Assembly: GCF_004343035.1 (NCBI RefSeq) | Contig: NZ_SMCQ01000003.1 | Span: 62,001-126,000 of the forward strand | DNA length: 64,000 nt | Source: Longibaculum muris | Lineage (GTDB): Bacteria; Bacillota_I; Bacilli_A; Erysipelotrichales; Coprobacillaceae | Direction: 5' to 3' | Shown here: in pieces, positions 25,592-35,352 of the stretch | How positions within the stretch are numbered: position 1 is the first letter of the stretch | Layout: each line of letters opens with the position of its first letter | The notes under the pieces: generated by a model | The model's input: the letters and a program-made list of their open reading frames with translations, nothing else | Database searches by the model: none | Told to the model about the DNA's origin: nothing | Translations under genes and position numbers: made by a program

Positions 25592-25613
25592 TTTATGTTC
25601 CTCCTACAAACTT

Positions 25614-25674
25614 ATTATATGAAACTATTGCATGTTTTTACTATATATTTTAGGTTGAAACATGGAAACTATTG
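25614..25674 (-). promoter_or_regulatory. Promoter/operator region of the XRE gene
   Basis: A perfect -10 TATAAT (minus strand, 25619-25614) precedes the start. The 10-bp direct repeat GAAACTATTG occurs at 25621-25630 and 25665-25674. One copy lies just upstream of the -10, suggesting autoregulation. No good -35 was found. Confidence 0.45.
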
Positions 25675-25712
25675 GTTGCATTCTTTAAAAACAGACATTT
25701 TTATCATTCTTT

Positions 25713-25740
25713 TTTTGTTATTTCCTAGGAAATAACAAAA
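25713..25740. repeat. 28-bp perfect palindrome
   Basis: TTTTGTTATTTCCT and its exact complement AGGAAATAACAAAA meet without a loop. It lies between the fructokinase stop and the XRE promoter region. It has no T tract after the stem on either strand, so it reads more like a protein-binding site than a terminator. Confidence 0.7.
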
Positions 25741-25743
25741 TTA

Positions 25744-25770
25744 TAAAAAGAAAAAGGGATTTTCTCCCTT
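25744..25770 (-). terminator. Fructokinase terminator
   Basis: Minus strand AAGGGA-GAAAA-TCCCTT followed by TTTCTTTTT, overlapping the stop codon. Confidence 0.65.
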
Positions 25771-26650
25771 ATCTTTGTTTTGCCATTTTTGCAAGTGCTA
25801 AAGCACCACAAACACCAGCATTATCTCCTAAACCAGGATAAACAACATAGTCTTTAATTTTATCAGTTGTAATTTCTTCTTTTTGAATATATCCATTTAA
25901 TCTTTCTTGAAGATATTTATGAATCATAGGGAATAGTTGTTTTTGATGCATAACACCTCCACCTAAGATAATTTTCTTTGGTGAAATTGTTAAAATATAA
26001 ATAGCTAATGCTTGAGCAATATACCAAGCTTCTAAATCCCATGCTGGATGATCTTCAGCTAATTCACTACCTTTAACTCCCCATCTTGCTTCAATTGCAG
26101 GACCTGCAGCTAAACCTTCAAAGCAAGTTCCATGATATTGACATTTACCAGCATAATGGTCATCTTCTCTTGTGATTAACATCATATGTCCCATTTCTGG
26201 ATGAAGCAATCCATGTACAAGATTTCCTTCTACAATTGCTCCTCCACCAATACCAGTTCCAATTGTTAAATATAATGCACTATCTAAACCTTGAGCTGCT
26301 CCAAAATATGCTTCACCTAAAGCTGCCCCATTAACATCAGTATCAAATCCAATTGGTAAATCTGGATAATGTTCTTGAATAGCACCAACAATATTATAAT
26401 TAGTCCATCCTTGTTTTGGTGTTGTTGTAATATAACCATATGTAGGACTATTTAAATCTGGATCAATTGGTCCAAAACATCCTAATCCTAAAGCTTCAAT
26501 ATCCTTACCATCAAAGAATTTAAAAATATTAGCGACTGTTTCATCAGGTGTTGTTGTTGGAAAAGCATCTCTTTCAATAATATTTCCATTTTCATCCCCA
26601 ATCGCTACAACAAATTTAGTTCCTCCTGCTTCAATAGCTCCTAATCTCAT
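25769..26650 (-). CDS. Fructokinase, ROK family (ScrK/GmuE type)
   Basis: A 293-residue sugar kinase that phosphorylates fructose or a related hexose with ATP. It has the ATP loop IEAGGTKFVVAIG, catalytic DTDVNGAALGE at about 103-113, IGTGIGGGAIVEG and the zinc site H155, C170, H173, C176 (GHMMLI, CQYHGTCFEG). It closely follows the B. subtilis GmuE/YdhR pattern I remember. It stands alone with no sugar-uptake genes beside it and may serve general hexose metabolism. Confidence 0.88.
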   Translation of the reverse strand: MRLGAIEAGGTKFVVAIGDENGNIIERDAFPTTTPDETVANIFKFFDGKDIEALGLGCFGPIDPDLNSPTYGYITTTPKQGWTNYNIVGAIQEHYPDLPIGFDTDVNGAALGEAYFGAAQGLDSALYLTIGTGIGGGAIVEGNLVHGLLHPEMGHMMLITREDDHYAGKCQYHGTCFEGLAAGPAIEARWGVKGSELAEDHPAWDLEAWYIAQALAIYILTISPKKIILGGGVMHQKQLFPMIHKYLQERLNGYIQKEEITTDKIKDYVVYPGLGDNAGVCGALALAKMAKQR

Positions 26651-26763
26651 TTCCTCTTTCTCCTCCTTTATTATCTTGACTCCTATTTTATCATGTCTAT
26701 CTATAAATAAAAAGTCCTTTTCAAAAAATAATAATATACATAGAAATAGAAATTGATTTATTA

Positions 26764-27609
26764 TTAAAACTCTTTCTCCATCATTTTCTTCATATGAGCT
26801 GAATGAACAATATGAAAAATAAATTCTTTAATATCAGTTTGTGATTGATATTGTGGTAGTTGTTCAAACACATTCATTTCATCATCAAATCTCTCCATTG
26901 TTTCTAAATATTCTTCTAATAATGATTCATCTAATTGTTGAAGTGTCAAATATTCTAAATGACTTGGATCTAACCTATGCTGTTTCATTGCATAACAAAG
27001 ACGACGTTCACATTGACAACAGCCACTACCACTTAAACCACAATATTCACTTAAAAATTGACGCATCTTCTTACGTGAGCGTGATAAAATCTGACGATAA
27101 TTTTGAGCACTGATATCTAGGATTTCACTAGCTAATTGACTGTTTATTTTAAACATTGTTCCTAAAATAAAGACACATCGACTCATTGGATCTAAACATT
27201 GTAACATAACATTTGTACATGAAAGTTTCAATTCTTTAGCTAAAACTTCTTTATTGAGACCAATAAGTTCTTCTGGGGAATCAATATATCCCGCCTGAAT
27301 ATCATTAGCATAAAACTCAAAGTTAAGTGGATGCTTAGCAAACATTGATTTTTTATAATCAATTAAATAATGACTTGCAAGACGATATACCCAAGTATGA
27401 AAATGTGATTGATTTTGAAAAGTTGATAATTTCATCATAATCTTCATTAAAATATCTTGGGTCGCATCCTGAGCATCACTTATATTCCCTAACATACGCA
27501 AAGAAAGATTAAAAACAAAATCATTAACCTCCATTAACACCTTCTCTAAAGCTATCTTATCCCCTTCTACTGCTTGTTTAATAAAAATATCTAGTTCTTC
27601 TTTTCTCAT
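26764..27609 (-). CDS. ECF-type RNA polymerase sigma factor
   Basis: A 281-residue sigma factor. Region 2 is at about 20-95 (RMLGNISDAQDATQDILMKI, FHTWVYRLASHYLID); region 4 is at about 130-190 (SEILDISAQNYRQILSRSRK). After region 4 comes a cysteine cluster (C190, C197, C198, C200, C205), which I recall from a Firmicutes ECF subgroup with CGL...CxC tails, and then an acidic 70-residue tail. No anti-sigma gene is adjacent. The cysteines could bind metal or sense redox, which is inference. Confidence 0.82.
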   Translation of the reverse strand: MRKEELDIFIKQAVEGDKIALEKVLMEVNDFVFNLSLRMLGNISDAQDATQDILMKIMMKLSTFQNQSHFHTWVYRLASHYLIDYKKSMFAKHPLNFEFYANDIQAGYIDSPEELIGLNKEVLAKELKLSCTNVMLQCLDPMSRCVFILGTMFKINSQLASEILDISAQNYRQILSRSRKKMRQFLSEYCGLSGSGCCQCERRLCYAMKQHRLDPSHLEYLTLQQLDESLLEEYLETMERFDDEMNVFEQLPQYQSQTDIKEFIFHIVHSAHMKKMMEKEF

Positions 27610-27687
27610 TTATTTTTCCTCCTATTTATTAGACTCTCTTTTATCCATTTTGTGACAACAAAAAGAGGATAATTTAACAATTCGTCC

Positions 27688-28899
27688 TTAAAATTTAATA
27701 GAAAGCTTTTGAGATGTTTTCTTTTCTTCTAATAAACTATTTAAATATTGCTGATGAAATTTCATTTTTTTATTATCTGAATTCATCAATAAACGATATC
27801 CTTTCATTGCTTTTAGTTCATCAATATGTTCACTGATATTCCCAGTAAAATAATAACGATTGGCTTTCACAAGTAAATCTAAAATATCTTTTGATTCGAC
27901 TTCTTCTTCAAAACGATTTCTTGAAACTTGATCAAAATAATCATCAGAAGATACAGATATCTTTAATGACTCAGTATGATATTGCATTGATGCTTGATCT
28001 ATTTCAACAATTCCATATTGAAGTGGTGTATCTAATAAAGATGATGAAGCAATATCATAAAGTCCATTTATTTCTTTAATATTTTGACAATGAATATGTC
28101 CACTCAAAACAAAAGGAACATGATATTGACTAAAGAGTTCAACCAAATGCTCAGAATCTTTAACTGTATAACCATTATTTAATAAAGAATTATGATTCAC
28201 TAAATTATGATGCATTGCAATAATTGGTATCTGATTTGCCTCATTTATATCTTTTAATTGTTCTTCTATCCAAGCATATGTTTCTTTTGTGATTTGACCT
28301 CCAGTATCTAACTTTGTTCCTGTCGTTAACTCATGTGAATTTGAATCAACCATCAATAATGAATATTGCTTATTTAAATCCAAACGATAACTTAATGACT
28401 TCTCATGTTTTGTTATTGCTTGATCATACCCTAACTTCGCATATATTTCACTAAATTCCTTCGCAGTAGTTGCCTCTACTTTAAGATAATCATCTTTTCC
28501 ATACCCCTTAGTAAATATATTATCAACATCATGATTACCAGGTATAACTGCAACTGTAATCCCAGCATCTTTGATTTTCATTAATTTATCTGCTAAACCT
28601 TGATGACTTCCCTTTTCCCCATTAAAAGATAAATCACCAGTTAACAAAACAATATCTGGTTTTTCTTTTTTTACCACATCAATAAATTCATCAATAATCT
28701 CATCCGCATATGTAACCATTTTCCCATCTTCATATAATAAAGATTCTTCAAACCATGAACACTCCTGATAATAATCTTTTAAAAAATAATGTATATCACT
28801 CGCAACAATCATTTTTACCTTATTATTTTTTGTTATTGTTTTATGCACACAACCACATAATAAAACCGCACTCATTAAAATATACGTTAACTTCTTCAT
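27688..28899 (-). CDS. Lipoprotein metallophosphoesterase
   Basis: A 403-residue exported lipoprotein. The N-terminus is a lipoprotein signal with lipobox LLCGC. The calcineurin-type phosphoesterase core has ASDIHYFL, LTGDLSFNGEKGSHQ, IPGNHDVDN, MHHNL and LSGHIHCQ, the full set of metal-binding motifs. ATG 28899 is 6 bases after AGGTG; a GTG at 28908 and an ATG at 28905 are in frame but crowd that site. It is anchored outside the membrane and probably hydrolyses phosphomonoesters or nucleotides. It forms a single-gene unit. Confidence 0.88.
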   Translation of the reverse strand: MKKLTYILMSAVLLCGCVHKTITKNNKVKMIVASDIHYFLKDYYQECSWFEESLLYEDGKMVTYADEIIDEFIDVVKKEKPDIVLLTGDLSFNGEKGSHQGLADKLMKIKDAGITVAVIPGNHDVDNIFTKGYGKDDYLKVEATTAKEFSEIYAKLGYDQAITKHEKSLSYRLDLNKQYSLLMVDSNSHELTTGTKLDTGGQITKETYAWIEEQLKDINEANQIPIIAMHHNLVNHNSLLNNGYTVKDSEHLVELFSQYHVPFVLSGHIHCQNIKEINGLYDIASSSLLDTPLQYGIVEIDQASMQYHTESLKISVSSDDYFDQVSRNRFEEEVESKDILDLLVKANRYYFTGNISEHIDELKAMKGYRLLMNSDNKKMKFHQQYLNSLLEEKKTSQKLSIKF

Positions 28900-28973
28900 T
28901 TTCATCACCTGTTATTATTCTATCATATCTTCTTTTTATTTACTAATCATTCACATATAATCATTTGATATAA

Positions 28974-29000
28974 GAAAAAACATGAACCGTAGTCCATGTT
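28974..29000 (-). terminator. Terminator of the MDR dehydrogenase gene
   Basis: Minus strand AACATGGAC-TACG-GTTCATGTT followed by TTTTC. Confidence 0.7.
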
Positions 29001-30031
29001 TATTTTGTATGATCAATAATAACTTTAATATTCTTATTAACATTAGTAGCATCTTCAAATGCTTCAGATATTTTTGATAATGGATAAGTTGCAGTAATTA
29101 TTGGAGATAAATCTATTCCACTATCAAGCATACGAATAACTTCTTGATTTGCTTGTGATGTATATCCACAAGATCCTTTTATACTTACAGATTTAAATGC
29201 TAATTCAGAAGTAGAAATAGGAACTTGTCCATTACCTAAAGCAATACAAATAAGTTGAGAACCCATTTTGGCATTATCTAAATAATCTCTAATTGAACCA
29301 GTATATCCAGCACAATCAAATACAAGATCAGCATCATTCATATCCATTCCCATACCAGCAGTTAAATTACCCCATAAATCCAAGACAAACTGATTTGTTT
29401 TGGTTTTTGTAATATCACAAGGAATACCACCTAATTTTTTGACTGTTTCCAATCTTAAAGGAACACTATCAGCCACAATAACATCCTCAATACCTAAATG
29501 TTTTAAAGCCACTAAACATCCAAGTCCAATAGTTCCCGCTCCATATATGATTGCTTTTTGCCCTTTTTGAGGTTGAGCTAACATAACTCCATTCATAGAA
29601 ACACTAAGTGGCTCTACTAATACTGCAAAATCCAAACTCACATGATCAGGAATTTTAAATAAATTAACATTCCACTGTGGATTTTCCACTAAAACATATT
29701 CTGAAAAAGCTCCTGCCATATCAGCACTCATAGTTGGCGTATACCCTTCTGGTATACTTCTAAAAGTAACTGGATTAACAAATACTCTTTGTCCAACTTC
29801 AAAACCATCAACACCACTACCAATACTATCAATAATTCCACACATTTCATGTCCAAACTGATTCCCTGGTAAAATTCCCACACTTTCTCCTTCAAGAGTA
29901 TAAGCATGTAAATCCGTTCCACAAATCCCCGCTCTCATATTTTTGATAAGAATAGAGTCTTGTTTTAAGATTGGCTTATCAAATTCTGATAACTCTACAT
30001 TTTTAATACCATTATATTGACCTCCACGCAT
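29000..30031 (-). CDS. Zinc-type medium-chain alcohol/polyol dehydrogenase
   Basis: A 343-residue MDR oxidoreductase. It has catalytic GICGTDLHAY, GHEMCGIIDSIGSGV and the NAD-binding GAGTIGLGCLVAL. The structural zinc cysteines between about 90 and 110 are missing (the region reads FRSIPEGYTPTMS), as in some sorbitol/threonine dehydrogenase relatives. ATG 30031 follows GTGAGG; an earlier ATG at 30058 lacks a good site. It is transcribed divergently from a TetR gene, its likely regulator. The substrate is unknown. Confidence 0.85.
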   Translation of the reverse strand: MRGGQYNGIKNVELSEFDKPILKQDSILIKNMRAGICGTDLHAYTLEGESVGILPGNQFGHEMCGIIDSIGSGVDGFEVGQRVFVNPVTFRSIPEGYTPTMSADMAGAFSEYVLVENPQWNVNLFKIPDHVSLDFAVLVEPLSVSMNGVMLAQPQKGQKAIIYGAGTIGLGCLVALKHLGIEDVIVADSVPLRLETVKKLGGIPCDITKTKTNQFVLDLWGNLTAGMGMDMNDADLVFDCAGYTGSIRDYLDNAKMGSQLICIALGNGQVPISTSELAFKSVSIKGSCGYTSQANQEVIRMLDSGIDLSPIITATYPLSKISEAFEDATNVNKNIKVIIDHTK

Positions 30032-30150
30032 ATGAAATACCTCACTTTCTACATCCAATGATACATAATGACAAAGATTATTTCAATTGACACTTATTTA
30101 TATTTATTTAGTTATCTAACAAAGTGTATAATAAAATTGGAGGTGTTATT

Positions 30151-30744
30151 ATGAATAAAAATGATTTAAGATATCTAAAAACTGAAAAAAACATTATCAA
30201 TTCATTTTTAGAATGTGTTGATGACTTAGGATTTGAAAAAACTCGTATTAGTGATATATGTCATAAAGCCATGATTAGTCGAAATACTTTCTATGCTCAT
30301 TACGAGGATAAATATGCCCTTTTAAATGATATCATTTCACAATTAGAAAAAGAAATGATGGAAAGCTATCAAGATAAAATTATGATTGATATTATGCATA
30401 ATGATGCCAAACAAGCTGTAACTTGGTGTTTTCATGAAGTAAATGAAAATCGTTATTTAATACAAATTTTATTAAAATGTTCAAAAGATAAAATGAAAAC
30501 TGTTCTCTATAATGTATTTATGAATCATCCTATTGATATATTGATGAAGGACTATCATTGTAACTTAGATAATATCAAGATTAAACTTAATCAAACATAT
30601 ATTGCTGATGCATGGATAGGTTATTTAGAAGTTTGGTTAAATCATTATGATGAAATTTCTATGAATGACGCTATAGATTTTATGGTAAAACTTTGTGAAC
30701 ATCCTATTCAAATTTATTTTCAACAACTTGTTCATAGTATTTAA
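30151..30744 (+). CDS. TetR-family transcriptional regulator
   Basis: A 197-residue regulator. The N-terminal HTH reads FEKTRISDICHKAMISRNTF then YAHYEDKYALL; the C-terminal ligand domain is unassigned. ATG 30151 follows TTGGAGGTG; the ATG at 30124 overlaps the promoter region. It is divergent from the MDR dehydrogenase gene. The gap between them holds a TTGAAA-17-TATCAT promoter for the dehydrogenase and the imperfect palindrome TTAGTTATCTAA, a possible operator. Confidence 0.85.
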   Translation: MNKNDLRYLKTEKNIINSFLECVDDLGFEKTRISDICHKAMISRNTFYAHYEDKYALLNDIISQLEKEMMESYQDKIMIDIMHNDAKQAVTWCFHEVNENRYLIQILLKCSKDKMKTVLYNVFMNHPIDILMKDYHCNLDNIKIKLNQTYIADAWIGYLEVWLNHYDEISMNDAIDFMVKLCEHPIQIYFQQLVHSI

Positions 30745-30783
30745 AAAACATGAACTTCATTTGAAGCTCATGTTATTTTTTAA
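30743..30783. terminator. Bidirectional terminator between tetR and pflA
   Basis: AACATGA-A-CTTC-ATTT-GAAG-C-TCATGTT flanked by A and T runs serves both converging genes. Confidence 0.85.
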
Positions 30784-31528
30784 ATTCTTGATAATCTTGT
30801 GTATGTAATAGTTGATTAGCATTTTCAATACGTTCTTTCGTAGGTGGATTAATACCTTCTAATTGATATGGAATTTTTAATTCTTGCCATTTAAAAATTC
30901 CAAGTGTATGATAAGGCAATACTTCTACTCTTTCTACATTCTTTAATGTTTTAATGAATTGATCTAACTCTTTTAAATCTTCATCAAAATCACTTCTTTC
31001 AGGAACCAAAACATGTCTAATCCATACTGGTTTATTAATATCAGATAAATATCTAGCCATATCCAAAATATTATCATTATCTTTACTTGTTAATTGAATA
31101 TGTCTTTCTTTATTGATTTCTTTAATATCAACCAATAATAAATCAGTATATTGCATTAATTCTTCAAACTTAGAAAAGAAAGGTTCTTCTCTTGTAAAAC
31201 ATCCACCACTTGTATCTATACAAGTATGAATCCCTTCTTTTTTTGCAAGTTTAAATAATTCTAATAAAAAGTCAATCTGTAATAATGGTTCTCCACCACT
31301 TATTGTCAATCCACCCTTTTTTCCCCAATAATTGCGATACTTCATCGCTTGGTCAAGAGCTTGTTGTGCAGTCATTTCTTGATATGTCTTTGAACCCCAA
31401 GTATCAGGATTATGACAGAATTGACATCTTAAAGGACAACCATGTAAAAAATAAATATATCTTACTCCAGGTCCATCAACTGAACCAAAGCTTTCAATAG
31501 AATGAATTCTACCAATAACGTTTTCCAC
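30773..31528 (-). CDS. pflA: Pyruvate formate-lyase activating enzyme
   Basis: A 251-residue radical-SAM enzyme that installs the glycyl radical on pyruvate formate-lyase. The cluster motif is C31-x3-C35-x2-C38 (GCPLRCQFCHN); GGLTISGGEPLLQ and the leading SVDGPGVR are typical of PflA. It lies 68 bases downstream of pflB, with a hairpin in between that would lower its expression relative to pflB. Confidence 0.95.
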   Translation of the reverse strand: MENVIGRIHSIESFGSVDGPGVRYIYFLHGCPLRCQFCHNPDTWGSKTYQEMTAQQALDQAMKYRNYWGKKGGLTISGGEPLLQIDFLLELFKLAKKEGIHTCIDTSGGCFTREEPFFSKFEELMQYTDLLLVDIKEINKERHIQLTSKDNDNILDMARYLSDINKPVWIRHVLVPERSDFDEDLKELDQFIKTLKNVERVEVLPYHTLGIFKWQELKIPYQLEGINPPTKERIENANQLLHTQDYQEFKK

Positions 31529-31545
31529 TTTCTTCCTCCTCTTAT

Positions 31546-31582
31546 AAAAACAGCCTCTTGGAAAGAGGCCGTTTCTTTTTTA
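31546..31582. terminator. Hairpin between pflB and pflA
   Basis: AAC-A-GCCTCTT-GGAA-AGAGGC-C-GTT with T residues following on both strands. It probably gives partial termination after pflB. Confidence 0.75.
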
Positions 31583-31596
31583 TAAAGTTCTATTGA

Positions 31597-33849
31597 TTAC
31601 ATATGATCATGACAAGTTCTAGCGATAACATCTAATTGTTGTTCTCTAGTTAAGTCAATGAATTTAACTGCATATCCAGATACACGGATTGTGAAGTTTG
31701 CATATTCTTCTTTTTCTGGATGTTCCATAGCATCAATTAATTTTTCTCTACCAAATACGTTTACGTTTAAGTGATGAGCCCCTTGTTCAAAATATCCATC
31801 TAATACTTGAACTAAGTTGTTAATTCTTTCATCTTCATCATGTCCTAAAGCATCAGGATTGATAGTTTGAGTATTAGAAATACCATCTAATGCCCATTCA
31901 TATGGTAATTTAGCAACAGAGTTTAATGAAGCTAATAAACCATTTTGTTCTGCACCATAAGATGGGTTAGCACCTGGTGATAATGGTTCACCTGCTTTAC
32001 GTCCATCAGGTAATGAACCAGTAGCTTTACCATAAACAACGTTAGAAGTAATTGTTAAGATAGAAGTTGTAGGTTCAGAATTTCTATAAGTATGATGTTT
32101 CTTAATCTTAGCTAAGAATTCACCTAATAACCAAACTGCGATTTCATCAGCACGGTCATCATCGTTACCATAACGAGGGAAATCTCCTTCAGTTTCATAA
32201 TCAACAACGATACCATTTTCATCTCTAATAGTTTTAACTTTAGCATATTTAATTGCACTTAATGAGTCAACAACATGAGAGAAACCAGCAATACCAGTTG
32301 CAAATGTACGTCTTACATCAGTATCAATTAAAGCCATTTCAGCTGCTTCATAATAATATTTATCATGCATGTATTGGATTAAGTTTAATGTATTAACATA
32401 TAAGTCTGCTAACCATTCCATCATTTGATCATATCTTTCCATTACAACATCATAATCTAAATATTCATCTGTAATTGGACGATATTTTGGAGCAACTTGT
32501 TCTTTAGTTTTTTCATCGATACCACCGTTAATAGCGTAAGTTAAACATTTAGCTAAGTTAGCACGAGCACCGAAGAATTGCATTTCTTTACCAGTTTGAG
32601 TTGCAGATACACAACAGCAAATTGAATAGTCATCTCCCCATACAGGTCTCATAACATCATCATTTTCATATTGAACTGAGCTTGTATTGATTGAGATTTT
32701 TGCAGTATATTTTTTGAAGTTTTCAGGTAATGCTTCAGTATATAATACAGTTAAGTTTGGTTCTGGAGCAGGTCCCATATTTTCTAATGTGTGTAAGAAA
32801 CGGAAACAGTTCTTAGTAACCATTGAACGTCCATCAGTACCAAGACCAGCTACTTCAAGTGTTGCCCATACTGGGTCACCAGAGAATAATTGGTTGTATG
32901 AAGGAATACGTGCAAATTTAACCATTCTACATTTCATAACGAAATGGTCAACTAATTCTTGAGCTTCTTCTTCAGTTAAGATTCCAGCTTCTAAATCTCT
33001 TTCGATATAAATATCTAAGAATGTAGAAACACGTCCTACTGACATAGCAGCACCATTTTGTGTTTTAATTGCAGCTAAATATCCAAAATATAACCATTGG
33101 AATGCTTCACGAGCATCTTTAGCTGGTTCAGAAATGTCATAACCATAAATAGCAGCCATTTCTTTCATTTCTTTTAAAGCTTTTACTTGTTCAGCTAATT
33201 CTTCACGTCTACGGATGATATCTTCAGTCATTGATCCACTTCCACAATGAGCGAAATCATCTAATTTTTCTTGAATTAAGAAATCAATACCATATAATGC
33301 AACACGACGATAATCTCCAACGATACGTCCACGTCCATAAGTATCTGGTAAACCAGTAATTACTTTGTTATGACGAGCTTTTTTGATTTCTGGAGTATAA
33401 ACATCAAATACACCTTGGTTATGTGTTTTGTGATATTTTGTGAAGATTTCATGTAATTTTTCACTTGGTTCATATCCATAAGTTTGGCAAGCTTGTTCAG
33501 CCATTTTAATACCACCATATGGCATGAATGCTCTTTTTAATGGTTTGTCAGTTTGTAAACCAACAACTTTTTCTAAATCTTTTAAAGATTCATCAATATA
33601 TCCTGGTCCATATGCAGTTAATCCAGAAACAATTTCAGTTTCCATATCAAGAACTCCACCTTTAGCACGTTCTGCTTTTTGTAGTTCTTGTAATTTTCCC
33701 CATAATTTATTAGTTGCTTCTGTAGGTCCAGCTAAGAAAGATTCATCTCCATCGTAAGGTTTATAGTTTTGTTGAATAAAGTCACGAGTGTTAACTTCTT
33801 CTTTCCAAAGTCTACCTTTGAAACCTTTCCATTGTTCTTTTTCTAACAT
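31597..33849 (-). CDS. pflB: Pyruvate formate-lyase
   Basis: A 750-residue glycyl-radical enzyme converting pyruvate and CoA to acetyl-CoA and formate. The active-site cysteines are in [12 protein letters not shown] (about residue 410) and the radical glycine is G725 in [10 protein letters not shown], at the usual distance from the C-terminus. The length is normal. A strong AAGGAGG site precedes ATG 33849. Codon use looks highly biased, as for an abundant protein. pflA follows in the same direction. Confidence 0.97.
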   Translation of the reverse strand: MLEKEQWKGFKGRLWKEEVNTRDFIQQNYKPYDGDESFLAGPTEATNKLWGKLQELQKAERAKGGVLDMETEIVSGLTAYGPGYIDESLKDLEKVVGLQTDKPLKRAFMPYGGIKMAEQACQTYGYEPSEKLHEIFTKYHKTHNQGVFDVYTPEIKKARHNKVITGLPDTYGRGRIVGDYRRVALYGIDFLIQEKLDDFAHCGSGSMTEDIIRRREELAEQVKALKEMKEMAAIYGYDISEPAKDAREAFQWLYFGYLAAIKTQNGAAMSVGRVSTFLDIYIERDLEAGILTEEEAQELVDHFVMKCRMVKFARIPSYNQLFSGDPVWATLEVAGLGTDGRSMVTKNCFRFLHTLENMGPAPEPNLTVLYTEALPENFKKYTAKISINTSSVQYENDDVMRPVWGDDYSICCCVSATQTGKEMQFFGARANLAKCLTYAINGGIDEKTKEQVAPKYRPITDEYLDYDVVMERYDQMMEWLADLYVNTLNLIQYMHDKYYYEAAEMALIDTDVRRTFATGIAGFSHVVDSLSAIKYAKVKTIRDENGIVVDYETEGDFPRYGNDDDRADEIAVWLLGEFLAKIKKHHTYRNSEPTTSILTITSNVVYGKATGSLPDGRKAGEPLSPGANPSYGAEQNGLLASLNSVAKLPYEWALDGISNTQTINPDALGHDEDERINNLVQVLDGYFEQGAHHLNVNVFGREKLIDAMEHPEKEEYANFTIRVSGYAVKFIDLTREQQLDVIARTCHDHM

Positions 33850-33885
33850 GTTTCTTGTTTCCTCCTTGAATTAAATTCCTCACCC

Positions 33886-33914
33886 ATTATAGCACTCTTG
33901 CTACCTATGCACAA
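33886..33914 (-). promoter_or_regulatory. pflB promoter
   Basis: Minus strand TTGTGC (33914-33909), a 17-base spacer and perfect TATAAT (33891-33886), about 37 bases before ATG. Confidence 0.7.
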
Positions 33915-34172
33915 TGAAAAAAATCACTTTTTTTGATGTTTTTTCAAGGCTTATGAGCTTTTTTTATCCTATAATGACTATCATCTCGATGACAATTACA
34001 CTATACCAAATATCTTTCCTTTCGTCCACCGATTTGCACTCTCAATAAAAGAATTATTTTAATAATGATAAAACTTTTCAGAAGAAAACTTAAATACATC
34101 TCTTTCTTATATATCTATTGAATTATCCTATTTATTTTAATCCAAATTAATCTCTACAAAAACTAAAACTCT
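33915..34172. other. Gene-free gap upstream of pflB
   Basis: AT-rich, no gene seen. A short hairpin GCT-TATG-AGC with six T (plus strand, about 33951) is the only structure noted. The region may contain further control sites for pflB. Confidence 0.4.
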
Positions 34173-35339
34173 TTATAAACACATTTTAAATATTTCTTCT
34201 ATATCTGACTGTTGTAATGGCTTAAATCCTTCTAACACTCCTCCTCCACATGACTTCTTAGCCATAATTTCAAAATCAGTTTCTTTAATACTTATTTTCG
34301 TAAAATTATTATCTAATCCTAAAGTATTAAATAAGAAATCAGATAACTTATGAATTGCTTGTTTTGCAATTTCCATATCATCTAATTTTGAATCTATATT
34401 AAATACATTCATTCCAAATTGCACATACTTAGATACTGTTGTTTCATCTAAACAATATTTTAACCATCTTGGAGTCAAAATCGCTAATCCCAATCCATGG
34501 GTAATATCATAAAGAGCAGATAATTCATGTTCCATTGGATGACAACTCCATGCTAATTGTTTTCCACCATTGATAAAGCCATTGATAGCCCATGATGATG
34601 TCCACATTAAATTGGCACGTGCCTCATAATTATCTGGTTCTTTCATAGCAATAGGTGCATATTTAATGATTGTCTTCATCATACCTTCCATAAACGTATC
34701 TAACATATATAAATCTTGATCCATATTGAAGTAAACTTCTATAATATGGCTCATCATATCCGCAGCCCCACAAGCCGTTTGATATTGACTCACTGTATAA
34801 GTATATGTCGGATCTAGAAAAGATACTTTTGGCAATAAAGGGTCTGCTCCTAATCCAATTTTATCCTTTGTTTCAGGATTACTAATGACACCACCATTAT
34901 CCATTTCTGATCCAGTAGCTGCTAGAGTTAAAACAGTTAAAATAGGTAATGCTTTTTTTACAGAGACTTTCTTGCTTAAAAAATCCCAAGGATCAAAATC
35001 TACACAAGCTCCTGCAGCTATCCATTTTGTAGCATCAATCGTTGATCCACCGCCAACAGCAAGTAAAACATCTATATTTTTATCTTTACATAACTGCGCC
35101 CCTTCTCTTACTGAATTAATTCTGGGATTTGGTTCAATCCCAGATAATTCATAAACTTCAAGGCCTGCCTTTTCTATTTCTTCAATGACTTTATCATAAA
35201 GTCCTATTTTTTTAATAGTACCACCACCATATGTGAGTAAAACTCGTTTTCCATATTTGGATAACTCCTCACCAAGGTGAATTAATTGATTTTCTCCAAA
35301 ATAAACCTTAACTGGGATGTTATACACAAAACTATTCAT
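34173..35339 (-). CDS. Iron-containing alcohol dehydrogenase (butanol-dehydrogenase type)
   Basis: A 388-residue group III alcohol dehydrogenase. Nucleotide binding: TYGGGTIKKIG and LAVGGGSTIDATKW. Iron ligands are expected in CGAADMMSHIIEVYF and later His residues near HPMEHELSALYDITHG. The opening FVYNIPVKVYFGENQ is typical of NADPH-dependent BdhA/YqhD-type enzymes, which reduce aldehydes to alcohols in fermentation. ATG 35339 follows AGGAGG; the ATG at 35369 lies within the previous gene. It is in an operon with an aldo-keto reductase. Confidence 0.92.
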   Translation of the reverse strand: MNSFVYNIPVKVYFGENQLIHLGEELSKYGKRVLLTYGGGTIKKIGLYDKVIEEIEKAGLEVYELSGIEPNPRINSVREGAQLCKDKNIDVLLAVGGGSTIDATKWIAAGACVDFDPWDFLSKKVSVKKALPILTVLTLAATGSEMDNGGVISNPETKDKIGLGADPLLPKVSFLDPTYTYTVSQYQTACGAADMMSHIIEVYFNMDQDLYMLDTFMEGMMKTIIKYAPIAMKEPDNYEARANLMWTSSWAINGFINGGKQLAWSCHPMEHELSALYDITHGLGLAILTPRWLKYCLDETTVSKYVQFGMNVFNIDSKLDDMEIAKQAIHKLSDFLFNTLGLDNNFTKISIKETDFEIMAKKSCGGGVLEGFKPLQQSDIEEIFKMCL

Positions 35340-35352
35340 TTTCTTTTTCCTC

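Noticed and set aside
25713-25740. Palindrome as a transcription terminator
   Set aside because: No T tract follows the stem on either strand and there is no loop; a separate hairpin with T residues ends the fructokinase gene.
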